Part shown: one piece after another, positions 20,950 through 32,085 of the stretch
Numbering within the stretch: position 1 is the stretch's first letter
How the letters are laid out: each line of letters starts with the position of its first letter
NCBI RefSeq assembly: GCF_010093815.1
Contig: NW_022985553.1
Coordinates: 561,511-625,510, forward strand
Source: Pseudovirgaria hyperparasitica
Taxonomy: Eukaryota > Ascomycota > Dothideomycetes > Acrospermales > Acrospermaceae
Length of the DNA: 64,000 nt
Direction of reading: 5' to 3'
Notes under the pieces: generated by a model
What the model was told of the DNA's origin: nothing
Databases searched by the model: none
Seen by the model: the letters and a program-made list of their open reading frames with translations, nothing else
Made by a program: the position numbers and the translations under genes

Positions 20950-22400
20950 ATGTCCGACAGCAGCAAACGCACACACCACGACGGCTCCAGCACACGCGCC
21001 TACACGGCCGAGCAGAAAGCCGCGGTGCTACGCATCAAGCGGTGCGCGCCCACGGCGTTTTACGAAATCCTCGGCCTCGAGGAGGTGCGGAGTAGCTGTG
21101 GGGATGGCGAGATCAAGAAGGCGTATCGGCGGCTGAGTCTGTTGACGCATCCGGATAAGAATGGGTATGGTGGGGCGGATGAGGCGTTTAAACGTGAGTT
21201 TGTGTTTTTGTTTGGGGTGTTACGTTCTTTGTGTTTTTTGGGTGATGAGGGGAGGGGGAGGGAGGAGGTTTGTGGTGGATGATTGGGATAATTTCCGATG
21301 AGGAGGGTGGAGGGTTGCGTGAGCAACTATGGTGATTGGATTATGATGGTATACATGGGCTTTGTGGATTGATTGACGCTTGCTGGCACTTTCCATTCAC
21401 ATTCGTCGTCGTCGTCGTTGTCGTTGTCGATATCAAAGTTCCCTTGCGAACCTCCGCTAATCATGCAATATGTCGGCCGTGTAGTCGTCTCCCGCGCCTT
21501 CCAGGTCCTCTCCGACCCAGACAAGAAAGCAAAGTACGACAAGTTTGGCGGCGACCCAGATAACCGCTTCGCCGGCGCCTCATCGTCCTCCTCGGGCGCC
21601 TCGGCGTCACCGTTCAGTGGCTTCGCGCGCTCAAGTCATGGCGGTGCGGGCAGGGCTCCCATGTTCGAGGAGGAAATCTCCCCCGAGGAGATGTTCAGAC
21701 AGTTCTTCGGTGGTGGCATGGGCGGTGGTGGTTTCGGTGGTCCCTTTGGTGGTGAGTCCGCTCCTCTCCTCTCCTCTCCTCCATCCCCCCTAATACCACA
21801 CTCTCTCTCCCCCACAACACCAACCACCCCTGACATCCCAATCCCGCAGGCTTCGACAACGGCCCCGGCTTCGTCTTCAACCTCGGCGGCGGCGGCCCAG
21901 GCATCCGCATCCACCAATTCGGCGGCGGCGCACCCCGCCGCCGCCCGCAACGCAACCCCGACGGCACACCAGCCCCGCAACCCTCCCCCATCTCCGCCCT
22001 CTCCTCCCTCCTCCCCCTCCTCATCCTCTTCGTCCTCCCCCTCCTCTCCTCCCTCTTCTCCGGCGCCACCACCCCTCAAGGCCCCTCCATCCGCTTCGCC
22101 GAACGCGCCCCCTGGACCATGGCCCGCACCTCGGAGCGCCTCAGCATCCCCTACTGGGTCAACCCCGTCGAGGTCGAGGACATGAGCAAGAAGAAGTGGC
22201 GCGCCCTCGACGAGGCGGCCGAGTTGCGCCACATCGAGATTCTGACGCAGGAGTGCGTGGCCGAGGAGCAGCGTGTCGAGCGCATGGTGCAGGATGCGCA
22301 GGGCTGGTTTTTTGTCGACGAGGAGAAGATGGCGCTGGCGCGTGCGTATCGTAAGGTTAGCTGTGAGCGGCGGAGGGCGTTGTTGGGGAAGTTGAGGTGA
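20950..22400 (+). CDS. ER-membrane J-domain protein (HLJ1/DNAJB12-like, DnaJ + DUF1977)
   Basis: Three exons (20950-21193, 21485-21751, 21850-22400), 353 residues, all junctions in phase. The J domain spans about residues 35-105 with HPD at 67-69, completed across intron 1 (KLVSRAFQVLSDPDKK). It is followed by a Gly/Phe-rich region, a single transmembrane helix (SSLLPLLILFVLPLLSSLF, about residues 225-243) and a C-terminal DUF1977-like domain containing YWVNP. This layout matches Hlj1 and DNAJB12/14, tail-oriented J proteins that recruit Hsp70 to the cytosolic face of the ER and help ERAD. Intron 1 is 291 nt, unusually long for this window, and carries T/G-rich sequence; the acceptor used is GTGTAG at 21484. 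An alternative acceptor is possible but would break the J-domain helix IV. Confidence 0.87.
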
Positions 22401-22779
22401 ATTTTTGCGTTTGTTTTGGTTTTGTGTCTTGTGTGTGTTTTTTTGGTTCCGGGGAGAGAGAAAACGACTGCATCGTGTAATTTTGTAACATGGCATTTTT
22501 TTCTTCTTTCTCTTTCTCTTTCTCTTTCTAGGGCAGGCGAGCGGCGAGGTATGACATTAAGTCCCGGCCCAAAGGCATAACGGAGTTCTCCCTTTCTTCC
22601 GTCTTTCATCTTTTTTGTCTTTTTCTCGATGCTTGCTTTTCCCCGCGCGTGGGGACAGAACTCCCCCCCCCGCGCACGTGGGAGAAACCGAACAGAACCC
22701 CCGATCCCTCTCCTTTTTGACGCAAAAACAAAAAGGACTACGTCGCGTTGGGTGGGGGATAGATAGAAAGGGAGATTGG

Positions 22780-22810
<31 letters not shown>

Positions 22811-23372
22811 TTTTTGGCATGGTGGTAGGGTGTTTTATAGATAGACTGTTTTCTTGTGTGCTGTTGTTGTTGTCGTTGTCGTCGTTGCGACTTGGAGCGT
22901 GTTCTATTGGTTTGGGCTGGGCTGGGCTGAGCTGGGCTGCTATAAGCAATGGATGGATGGATTGGTGGATGGATGGATGGACGAATGAATGCATGGACTG
23001 AAGCATGGCATGGCATGGGATAATGCGCGCAATGGGTAAAATTGTATCTGATATATATCCAGCTGCGATACATATACTAGCCCGCCCTCCAAACCAACCA
23101 ACCAAAAAACCGTATTCTAAACTATCCACGTCCTTTTTATGGTTTCGAGTCTGGGTCTATTTTCACACTTTTTACCTTCTACTTTTACTTCTACTTCTCC
23201 CAATTTCTACGGCTACGGCTACTGATACAACTACTACACAGCGAGTGGCACGACAATGACGCTGCTGTGTTGTGTTGTGTCTGCTTGACTCACAGCACCG
23301 CCCAAGCCGTGACTTTTCTTTTCTTTACCCCATGCTGTATACGTACTGCAGCTAGCCCCCAGATCCAAGTCC
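22401..23372. other. Intergenic between convergent genes, microsatellites
   Basis: About 970 bases. It contains a TTTCTC run at about 22501-22530, a GTGC tetramer array at about 22780-22811, GGGCT/GAGCT repeats near 22915-22940 and TGGA repeats near 22950-22990. No gene is supported. Confidence 0.6.
22780..22811. repeat. (GTGC)n microsatellite
   Basis: About seven or eight tandem GTGC (GCGT) units in the spacer between the convergent J-protein and UFD2 genes. Confidence 0.85.
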
Positions 23373-26300
23373 CTACGACGTATCCATCGCATCGTCCGTC
23401 GTACCACCACCACCACCCTGCACCGGATCCAGCCTCTTCTGCCGCTTCTCCGCCTTCCACGCCTCGATCCTCGCCTTCAGCGCCGCATCCGGCACAACAT
23501 CCTCGATCCGCAACGGCGCACGATTAAACGGATCCGTCGGATCGCTCAACAACTGACTGCGAATCGTACTCATATCAACAACCTGCTTGCTCGTCGGCAA
23601 GAGAACCGGCTCCTCCATGAGCGTGGCAAGCAGCGGATCGAGAAAGTCGTCTGGGGCATCGCCAAAGTCCTCCTCCGCAACGTCGTCGAGCTCCTTGGCC
23701 GTGCGGATGGTGGCGATGAGGGCTTCCCAGAGGGCGATTTGCTCGGGGGATTTGAGCGCGAGGCGCTGCATGATGGTGGTTGCTTTTGCAAAGTTTTCGG
23801 GCTTGTAGGAGCGGCCGTCGCGGGCGACGGCGGTGTGGAAGCGCGGTTGGTCCATCAGGTTCATGTACACGGATACGATCTCGTCGAGCATCGTTTTGGC
23901 GTCCCAGCCGTATTCTTGTGGGTTTTCGACGCGGAGGTTGGAGGACTTGGGCCCCGTGAGGGCGTCGAGGTTGTAGTCGAGCATGTCGGCTAGCCGCTGG
24001 ACGATCTCTGGGGTGGTGAAGGACTCGGCAAGTACTTCGGTGAAGAGCTTGAGCATGGAGACAGTTTCATTCGTGAGGCTCATGTAGGACTTTGCCCGGC
24101 CTTTGGCCGTTGCTAGGGCTTCTTCTTTCTCTTGTCGGGCGGCTTCGTCGAGGGGTGAGTTCTTGGCTCTGAGCTCTTCCGAAAGGTCGTGAATCTGGGT
24201 GAATGAGGTGAAGGACTCGTCTAGGACGAATGTGACGTCGTTGAGCAGAAGGTTGACGAATCGTACAAAGAAATCATGATTAACCCTGGTTTTACTGTTA
24301 GCTCAAGCGTCGACACATCATCAGGGGTACAAACTTTGCCTCCGTCCTTAGGTTTTCATGGTAGATCGAATTGCCCCAGATACACTTGATAATCTGAAAG
24401 ATCTCGTAGCGTATATTGAACTTGTCGAAGAACTGTGTGTGGGTTCCTGTACGTTCGGCTTCGATATAGAACTTCATCAAAGCATGGAGGAGGTGCTCAG
24501 TGGCAAACGGGTCAGCAAACAAAAGGTCTCCAAGTACACCCTTTGAGCGCCCGTACACGGGATGAACACCGTGGTAAAGAATGGTCACAAGCCCAGACTT
24601 TACGTACGGGTTCTTGATATACTCTGTTGTTCGAAGGAACGCTATGCAAAACACAACGAGCTCTTTACATTGTGTTTGCGTGATGATCTGAGGCATATTC
24701 CGCGTGATGAACTTGAAATTGTCCACAATGTCCTCCAAGAAGTATTCCGGAAGGCATTTGAAGACCATTGGCTGTTCTTCTGGCATTGGAAGCGGCAGTG
24801 GTTGTTTCGGGTAATCCAGACCAGGGACCGCTAATCTTAACATCCATGCAATGACATATCTCATGAACTGCATGGATCGTGATTGCGTCAACTCATCGAG
24901 CAAGACGCCCTGGATGGCATGGACTGTTGCCTTACTCCTCTCCAGCTCATCTTTGAACTTCTTGACATGATTCTCAAAAAGCCTTAGCTGTTGTGGGTTG
25001 GACGCAAACTTATGCCGTTCCAGTTCCAGCTTCTCGACCTGTTTCTCCAACCACTTGATGTCTTTCTGCATAGTCGATAGCTTCGACCCTGCGGCCTCTG
25101 TGCCGTAGTGATGGGCTGCCACCGTCAGAAAGAACACTTCCGAGATAAAGTTGTTCATCCCCGATGCCTTCTCTGTGTAGAATTCGTCAGAAGCGTTCTG
25201 GTCTGCGTTGATCTTCGTTTCCTCCCGAATATCAACACGCGGACTACGTCGTAGATAATCCACATCGATACGCTCGATTTTTCCAAACTGAGCATCCATG
25301 AATGGTTCGCACAGTCGGTCGCAAATCACCGTGACGTTGACCATAAACCCATCAGATGACACGGTCTTGCGGTCAACTTGAATAGCTCGTCTTTTGTGAT
25401 TGGCATTGACTGTGAGAGCTAGCCAGTCCAGCATGCGGTCTCTCGAGCCTTTGGTTTTGACAAAGGCATTCGTTATCTCAAAAATCTCGTCCTGATGAGT
25501 CTGTAACGTCAGCCTCAGCGCTCTCTGAGAATTTGCAATCATAGCCCGATCCTGCGGTGCAGAGCCAGAGAAGTAATTTAGCGCAACCTCTCCTTGCATA
25601 GGTGACAGAGCGAAGAATGGACCCAAAAGTGTGTCATGTTCTATGCGCTGGGCGGCGACGTTCAGGGGCAGGAATCTCGGTGACTCTGAAAGTGCAACTG
25701 CTAGCGGCTGGTATCTGCAGAAATTCCGTAACGCAAGCACATAAGGCTTATAATTCCCATTCATGCTCATGCCCGAAAGCTCTCGACTCAGCTGCTCCAT
25801 GGCACCGACCAGTGCCTGTTTTATGTCTTCGCCGTCTTCACCATTCATCCGCCCAACTGCTTCGTTCAGGAAGTCGTGGCATATCCCACGGTCGTTCTCG
25901 GGGTCCACGAGCAGATGCTGGGCAAGTGGGTTCAGTTGACGTGGCTCCCGCTGAAACATTTCAGGTATCGTGATTGCAAAAATGCAGTAGCTCATGCAGA
26001 TACGCCTCGCCTCTTCATATATATTGTACCGCTCGTTGCGTTCCCCGCTCCTCATACTACGGAACTGCCTCGACACTCTCTTCCATGAGGCCAGGAGGTA
26101 GTCTAGCGGATCCCCCGAAAAGCCAGTCCCTGCCTCAAGTACTGCCTGTTCCAATACATTATTACTTGTCGTCAACCTCACTTCTTGTGAATTGCTTTCT
26201 AGCTCTTCCTTTAGATTTGGTAGGAAGAACAAAGCGTTCCCGTGTATGTCAGTCGTCCGGCTATCGTCCAAAGTCACTCTGAAAATCCCCGAAAGCTGCT

Positions 26301-26707
26301 TCTCTTCCCACGCTGCCAGTGACTCGGGTTGCAATTGGCGTGCCTTCGGTCGATTCTCAGACTCTCCATCTCTCTTCTGTGGCGTTATGCTAATCTTGGT
26401 TGCTGGTCTGTTTTCAGCTTTCATGCCAAGCTGCACGAAAGGGTTCGACGCTTCGGAGGGAGCTTGGGCATTATCGGTGAGAGGTTGCGCTCGATTCGGC
26501 ACTTCTGTTGGAGGCGGTGGAGAGGGTGCATTCGGCGACTGTGACTTCTCGGAGTTGCTTGCGGCGGGAGGACTCGACGATGGCTGTCCGCCGCCGCCAC
26601 CTAACCTTGCGAGACGTCTAGCTCGTATCTGCGGATCATGTTAGGCACAAGAGCAGTAGCTGATCGCTGCTGAAGCTTACTTTATCTTGATCAGCCCGAG
26701 AATCCAT
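23373..26707 (-). CDS. ufd2: Ubiquitin conjugation factor E4 (UFD2), U-box ligase
   Basis: Three exons (26707-26681, 26628-24335, 24285-23373), 1077 residues. The first exon codes only nine residues (MDSRADQDK) and continues in phase to IRARRLARLGGG. The second intron is 49 nt with an unusual GTTTGT donor, a perfect CTAAC branch sequence and a CCAG acceptor; splicing restores VNHDFFVRFVNLLLNDVTFVLDES, a conserved Ufd2 core motif. The C-terminus has the U-box (about residues 986-1055: DDFLDPLLATLMEEPVLLPTS ... DPTDPFNRAPL). UFD2 extends ubiquitin chains on substrates and works with Cdc48 in the ubiquitin-proteasome pathway. The N-terminal 70 residues are Pro/Ser-rich. Length is close to that usual in filamentous fungi. 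The C-terminal tail has a five-Gly run. Confidence 0.92.
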
Positions 26708-27939
26708 AGCGATAGAGATGAGACTGGAATCAGGACGCCCGGTCTTGAAGCGAATGAAGGTATATTGACGATGCTGAAATCCGACAAGTTTAATGTAAAG
26801 GTCCGTGGCGTTGAGCTGTGTATCCGGGGGAGTGGTATTTGACTTCGTGCGCCTATGATGCAGTGTCACAGCGATGAGGTATTACAACACAACACCTAGG
26901 CAGCTCCGCCGACCACTGGGACCCTTGTTACGCTTTATCGCTAATCTAGCCCGCGCTTTGCGACGCGGGGCACAGCCAAGTTCAGCGCGTCTAGGTGCCT
27001 GTACGAATGGCAAACAGTGCAAATGCCACACAGACTGTGTACTGTGCCTTACTTTACTTTAGCTACATTGTTACTACTACACACCAGTCACGCTTCTTTG
27101 TTTGCATCATAGTCTAAATGATTATGCGTGTGTGTAAGATTTACAGTGGGCCTCATTCCGTCTCCTGTCTGTCATCAACATGCATTGTTACGAAACCTTC
27201 TGAACTACAATCAATATAAGTAACGAGAGACCGATGTTTCACCTTTGCTACTACTAGACCGGCACCAGACTGTTATACTATGTGAAGTGCGAATGTATAT
27301 AGAAACCAGATGGTGCATCTAGCGATTACAAGCAGTTTGTCATAGAAACATTTATGTGCGAAGAGAAGTCATTTCAAAATCCATGAACAGGGCGTCAACG
27401 GGCAGCGTACAAGCGATCGGACTTGGTTCCAAATGAACGAAACATGTGACAAGAGCAGAGCGGAAATAGTCTCGAGTTGCATGGAAAAGATGCTCTCAGA
27501 ATCGATTAGAAGTTCCTCTTACGCTGCCCAAATCAAAGTAACACTTGAGAAACAATTCCCATCACCGCTGAGCATTACAATTGGGGATCAGTTCTCTCGA
27601 AAGAACGAAAGTGCCTCTGCCCTGGCATCCGCGGTAGCTCAAAGTGAAAGAATATTGCCCGCAATACCACCCCAGGACATTGTCAAGAAAGAAGCCTTTG
27701 CAATAAACGCCTAGCATGTTGCCGTCAAATGGAAGCTCTTAAGCAGAGACTGGTAGTGGTGGTTGTTTGAAATCGTTCGCCCTCGCCAGGCTCCCCACCA
27801 AGAGATCCACTATCCACATGCAATGCTCAGCCGGTTTGCTGGCAGAGCTTGTCGACAGCCACGAAACGAGTCATCTAGATTGGTACATGCCGGATTCCAA
27901 GAGGCGTAGCAGTCGCAGGATATGAAGCCCATGACATGC
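26708..27939. other. Intergenic; one unsupported 93-codon frame
   Basis: About 1.2 kb between UFD2 5' end and RHO1 3' end, both on the minus strand. A plus-strand frame at 27433-27714 starts with ATG and codes 93 residues, Ser/Ala-rich without motif, signal peptide or splice context; it lies downstream of RHO1 on the opposite strand. I would not call it a gene without transcript support. Confidence 0.5.
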
Positions 27940-28866
27940 TTACAAAATCAGGCACTTCTTCTCCTTCTTCTTCCTGGTGAGAAGTGCAGCCCGAGTGGCG
28001 TGTTCAAACACTTCCCTGACACCTTCGTTGGTCTTTGCTGAACACTCGAGATATTTCTGGGCGGTGATTTTCTTGCGGACATCCTCTGCCTGTGCAAATT
28101 GTTAGGTCAAGTTTGAACATGTTGTTTTGCTGACATGGGGATGACGAACCTGTTCGGGAGTGACGGGCTTTTGCGAAGTCTTGTGAAGCTCCTCAATGGT
28201 CTTTTGGTCGTATCGCAAATCCTTCTTACATCCAACAAGGATGATGGGCAGTCCTTGGCAGAAGTGAAGGACTTCAGAGATCCACTAACGAAAAGAGCAA
28301 TTAGCAAACAAGGTACCGCACGTGAGCAGGTCTGTCAAGGTTTACCTTCTCTTGGACGTTGTCGAGAGAATCCGGGGAGTCAACAGCGAAGCAGATAAGG
28401 ATCACATGTGAGTCTGGGTACGATAGAGGCCGGAGACGGTCGTAATCCTCCTGGCCAGCGGTATCCCACAAGGCTAATTCAACGTGCTTGCCGTCCACCT
28501 CGACGTCGGCGACATAATTCTCAAAAACAGTTGGGACATAGACCTGTAGTTCAGGGTATATCAGCATTCCATTCGATAGATGTAGAGTGTAACGGATTGA
28601 TGCGATAGATGAAGATTTTGGCAGATCGGGGTTGACGAGGGCTCTACGAGGGCGTGAAGCAATGGACTAACCTCAGGGAAGGTACCCTTGGAAAAGACGC
28701 TGCACAAGAGGCGATATTAGCATTGGATCAGTCTATAATCTGTAATCGCAAAGAGGCGTGTAGAAGTAGATTAGGCGGTAAAAAGTGACGAGACTTACAT
28801 GAGGAGACAAGTCTTTCCGCAGGCACCGTCCCCGACGATGACGAGCTTACGACGGATTTCCGCCAT
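27940..28866 (-). CDS. rho1: Rho1-type small GTPase
   Basis: Five exons (28866-28799, 28699-28672, 28543-28346, 28284-28150, 28089-27940) encode 192 residues with every intron in phase. All G-protein motifs are present: GDGACGKT at 12-19, effector region with Thr37 in [16 protein letters not shown] at 59-64 with Gln63, GCKKDLR (NKxD-like) and ECSAKT. The C-terminus is a polybasic stretch KKKEKK followed by CLIL, a CaaX box ending in Leu, which predicts geranylgeranylation and plasma-membrane targeting. Rho1 activates beta-1,3-glucan synthase and protein kinase C and organises actin at growth sites. A 28-nt microexon (exon 2, VFSKGTFPE) is notable but such early introns are common in fungal rho1. 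Near-identity of the core to known Rho1 makes this call secure. Confidence 0.96.
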
Positions 28867-30597
28867 TATGTATTGATGCAAGTGGTAATACGGGTTCGAA
28901 GATGGGTTGTCTGATTGAGAAGGGTAAGTTATCAGCGTCGATGCAGTGGAGAGAAAGGAGAGATGTTGAGGTTGATGGTCGTGGGTGCGGAGGACGGAGC
29001 AGCTAGGCAAAGATGCACTGACCAAGGGCGCTGGCGCTGGCGGTCTCTGGGACTTGCTGCGGCTGTGTTTGCGACGACTGGACAGGCTTAGCGCGTGGCT
29101 GGAGTCCTTACGGCAGGGAACAGTGACGTGGATGGGATAGCTGATTTATGAGTTTGGGAATACTAACTGCAGAGAGTTGAGCAAAAGCGAAGAGGTCGTC
29201 GTCGAGGGAAGACGATGCTCAGTGAGAAGACGGCCGAGACACGGTGGATGTGGTGGATGTGAGTGAGACAACATGCAGGCAGGCTATCAGGCAGCATCCA
29301 TCCGTCCATCAGTCCATGGATAGGCGTTGCTCAAAGCGGCATGTGGTTCGCCCTGTTTGTAACACGACCCTGCCGCTCTGTTGATGCTCTCCCATCCATC
29401 TTTCACTTGTGCTCGAAGCTACCTGTTGTTGCTGTTGTTGTTGTTGCTGTTATTCTTCTTCTTCCCAACGTGAGCCGAGCAGAATTCTTCATTATTGCAT
29501 GTCCCTGTGTGACTTGGTCGCGCGAACCACGTTTTCTGTCCCATCTACTACAGTACAGGTTGCTCTATAAATTCTACCGACACCACGCTACACTACAGCC
29601 CACTGGATCTGTATAGAGTTCTTGTGCTCGATTGATATTACATACATCATTCCTATATCATTTGCAGAGAGCATCTTGCCATATCATACGCTTCTCCACT
29701 CCAGCCTCAAGCAAGAACCCTGCCCCGGACGGTCCCTTAAGCTCTTACCAACTTATCAGCCGCGCAATCAAGCACTTGGCATCCTTGAACCGGGGCAGAG
29801 GTCCATGCCTCACACATCGTGATCTGAGTCTTGAGACTGATTGCCTGAGGGAGCAGTTCCTGCGAAACACGGGCTGGGCGTTGGGTGTAATACTGCTTAG
29901 TCTTCCGAGGAAATGTTCACCTACGCTTGCTATTCAAGACGAGTGGCACCTTGCGGCCTCATCATAATCGGCATCCACTGCACTTTCGGCTATCTAGAGC
30001 AATGTGCGTCGGTCTGTGGGCGCCTCGAGCACTAATTATTCGAGAGCTCGCCGCACGGGCTTAGTAGTCAAGAATCGTTCTTGGAAAGGATCCCTCCCCA
30101 CCTATGCATGCGTCTATCTCGAACCGCACAATCCTGTGGTTTCGCGATATCTTCACTATCAAGAATGCAGCCACAAATCTATCAGGACTAATCCTTTTTG
30201 CCCATCAAGACACGCCAAGTCCGGCCTGTGAGACAGCAGCTGCATAACGCTCAAATGGCTGTCGTACCGTAAACCATCTTGTCCAGACGCTCCACAGCAC
30301 GCTTGCGAGCGTGTACGTCGAGCGTCAGACGATTTCACTCCCTACGCTCTACGGTTCGCGATTCAGTATAAAGTGAAGTGTTGAGAAATTATTACGTTGT
30401 CGTTGGAATTGACAATGTATCTCATTCACGTTTCGTGATACTGTCGCTGTTCAGCAGTCGATCTACGATCTCGTCTAGCAACGCCATGCTTTATGCAAAA
30501 ACGCCGGTCCATGCCCCAATAGCACGATAGTATATACATGTTCATATCCATACACTTTATATATGCATTCCCATATAATAAATGACTCATGGCTTGT
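28867..30597. other. Long intergenic region upstream of RHO1
   Basis: About 1.7 kb from the RHO1 start codon to the 3' end of the protease gene. It holds a GTTGTTGTTGTTGCT repeat at about 29424-29448. Frames of up to 111 codons on the plus strand (for example 29632-29967) show no family resemblance and are probably chance. It likely contains the rho1 promoter and leader. Confidence 0.5.
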
Positions 30598-32085
30598 TTA
30601 CATCGCAGCGATCAAGCCACCCATAGCGACGCCCAACGCAAGCATGCCGCTTCCAGACCTAGCCTTGTTCGATGGTGCAGCCCCCTGAGATGCAGATGAC
30701 GCTGTGTTCTGTTGATCATTGCCAGAAGTAAGTGTGTCCGTATCAGAAGAAGTCGGTGCAGTAGAGGGCAACGTGGGCGAGGCTCCGGTTGCAGTAGGGC
30801 TAGGATCCGGGCTGCCATTCGTCTCAACGTCCGCATCACCTTTCACGCCAAATCCAACCTTTGACTCGCTCCAGTCGAAGACGGTATACACATTCTTCAA
30901 GAAGACGTCTCCAAGAAGCCATTGATTCTCCCCGAAAGTTCGGCGTGGGATTATTTGACTATTGCAAGCGCCGTTGCCATTATCACGGCCGACATAATCA
31001 AGTGAAGAGACATTGTACGTCTTACCACCAAATGTGAATTGGATTGCTGCGGTGGAATCGCACGGAACCGTGTAGGCATCAGCGATCGATTTGGAGCCGG
31101 GTATCAGATTGTGGATCTTCGAAGCATCACCCGGAGGTATGAGTAGGAATGATGTTCCGGTATCTAGGATTGCAGAGCGACCCTGCAAGCCGGACGATTG
31201 CCCATTCACTCCAGCATCATCGATTGGTATCTCCCAAAATCCATTCGCGTTGTCGATGATGTCGATGTAATGCAGGTCACCGTCGTAACGAGTGGGATTT
31301 GGTGCACCGAGATTGAGCTCACCGTCAATCGGCGGAGTGGCATGTCGGCCAAGGTGCACGCCTATGACTTTAGCATCAATAAGCCGCTCATGGATAAGGG
31401 CTTCCATGAGAGAGGGTGCGTTGGTTCCATGAGGGTCTGAGTCGATTCGGCCTAGTCCAAGAATGCCATCGAGGGGAAAGCTGGCAAAGTCTTCGGATAT
31501 ACCTGTCGCAAGACCAAATTTGAGGTCTACAGACAATCCAGCAAAGTGTACTGTATCAGAGGCGACCGTACAATTGACGTTACCAGTGCCGTAAGCGACA
31601 CTAAACTGGGCATCTGTAGTCTGTAGAGTAGACGACGAATCCTTTCCAAGCGTATTATGGAATCCACAAACGTCACTTTTACAATCTGAACTCATGACCC
31701 AAGTATTCGAAGCGGCTGTATCAAGCAACATATGGTATTCCGTTTGACTGGTACCAAATTGCATGCTTGCCATGTATGTGTAGTCCGTTCCATCTTGATC
31801 AATTCCCACGCTGTTCGTCTGGGTAGGTCTGGGTGCAGATGTTATGTCGTACGCGCTGTCTCTTAAGCGCAAGGGGCGTCGGGCGACACGATGACGACGG
31901 AGGGGTAAATTGATTGCTCGCTCCGGAGTGCTAATTGAAGAAGCGGGAATGCTACGAGAGCCTTTCGCTGGTCGCCTCTGGGTGGCAAAGTCTCCCCAGG
32001 CTTTGGGAGTGTAGAGGTAGAAGGCTGTGGCTTGCGGTAGGAGGAGTAGGAGGCATGCGTATGCCAGGAGGAAAGTGTCCTGCAT
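30598..32085 (-). CDS. GPI-anchored-type aspartic endopeptidase (pepsin family A1)
   Basis: Single exon, 495 residues. It has an N-terminal signal peptide (hydrophobic core LLAYACLLLLLPQATA), a basic propeptide with RR/RRH sites (about residues 62-75), and an A1 catalytic domain. The first active-site motif reads DTAASNTWV (Asp122), where most pepsins have DTGSS; the second is canonical, DTGTS (Asp308). LDGILGLG and the hydrophobic motif LLGDVFLKNVYTVFDW near the end of the domain support the family. After that comes a Ser/Thr/Pro-rich stalk of about 70 residues and a C-terminal hydrophobic tail (GMLALGVAMGGLIAAM) following small residues, as in GPI-anchored yapsins and CtsD-like proteases. 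It probably acts at the cell surface. Whether the DTA variation reduces activity cannot be judged from sequence. Confidence 0.88.
   Translation of the reverse strand: MQDTFLLAYACLLLLLPQATAFYLYTPKAWGDFATQRRPAKGSRSIPASSISTPERAINLPLRRHRVARRPLRLRDSAYDITSAPRPTQTNSVGIDQDGTDYTYMASMQFGTSQTEYHMLLDTAASNTWVMSSDCKSDVCGFHNTLGKDSSSTLQTTDAQFSVAYGTGNVNCTVASDTVHFAGLSVDLKFGLATGISEDFASFPLDGILGLGRIDSDPHGTNAPSLMEALIHERLIDAKVIGVHLGRHATPPIDGELNLGAPNPTRYDGDLHYIDIIDNANGFWEIPIDDAGVNGQSSGLQGRSAILDTGTSFLLIPPGDASKIHNLIPGSKSIADAYTVPCDSTAAIQFTFGGKTYNVSSLDYVGRDNGNGACNSQIIPRRTFGENQWLLGDVFLKNVYTVFDWSESKVGFGVKGDADVETNGSPDPSPTATGASPTLPSTAPTSSDTDTLTSGNDQQNTASSASQGAAPSNKARSGSGMLALGVAMGGLIAAM

Noticed and set aside
21636-22496. 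Long minus-strand frame of 286 codons antisense to the J-protein gene
   Set aside because: It overlaps the well-supported HLJ1-like gene, is Gly/Glu/Ala-rich as expected for a shadow of GC-rich coding DNA, and has no recognisable motif.
26874-27062. Small frame in the UFD2 upstream region
   Set aside because: 62 codons, Arg/Cys-rich, no support.
27433-27714. 93-codon plus-strand frame downstream of RHO1
   Set aside because: No motif, no splice context and no family resemblance; length is within chance for this composition.
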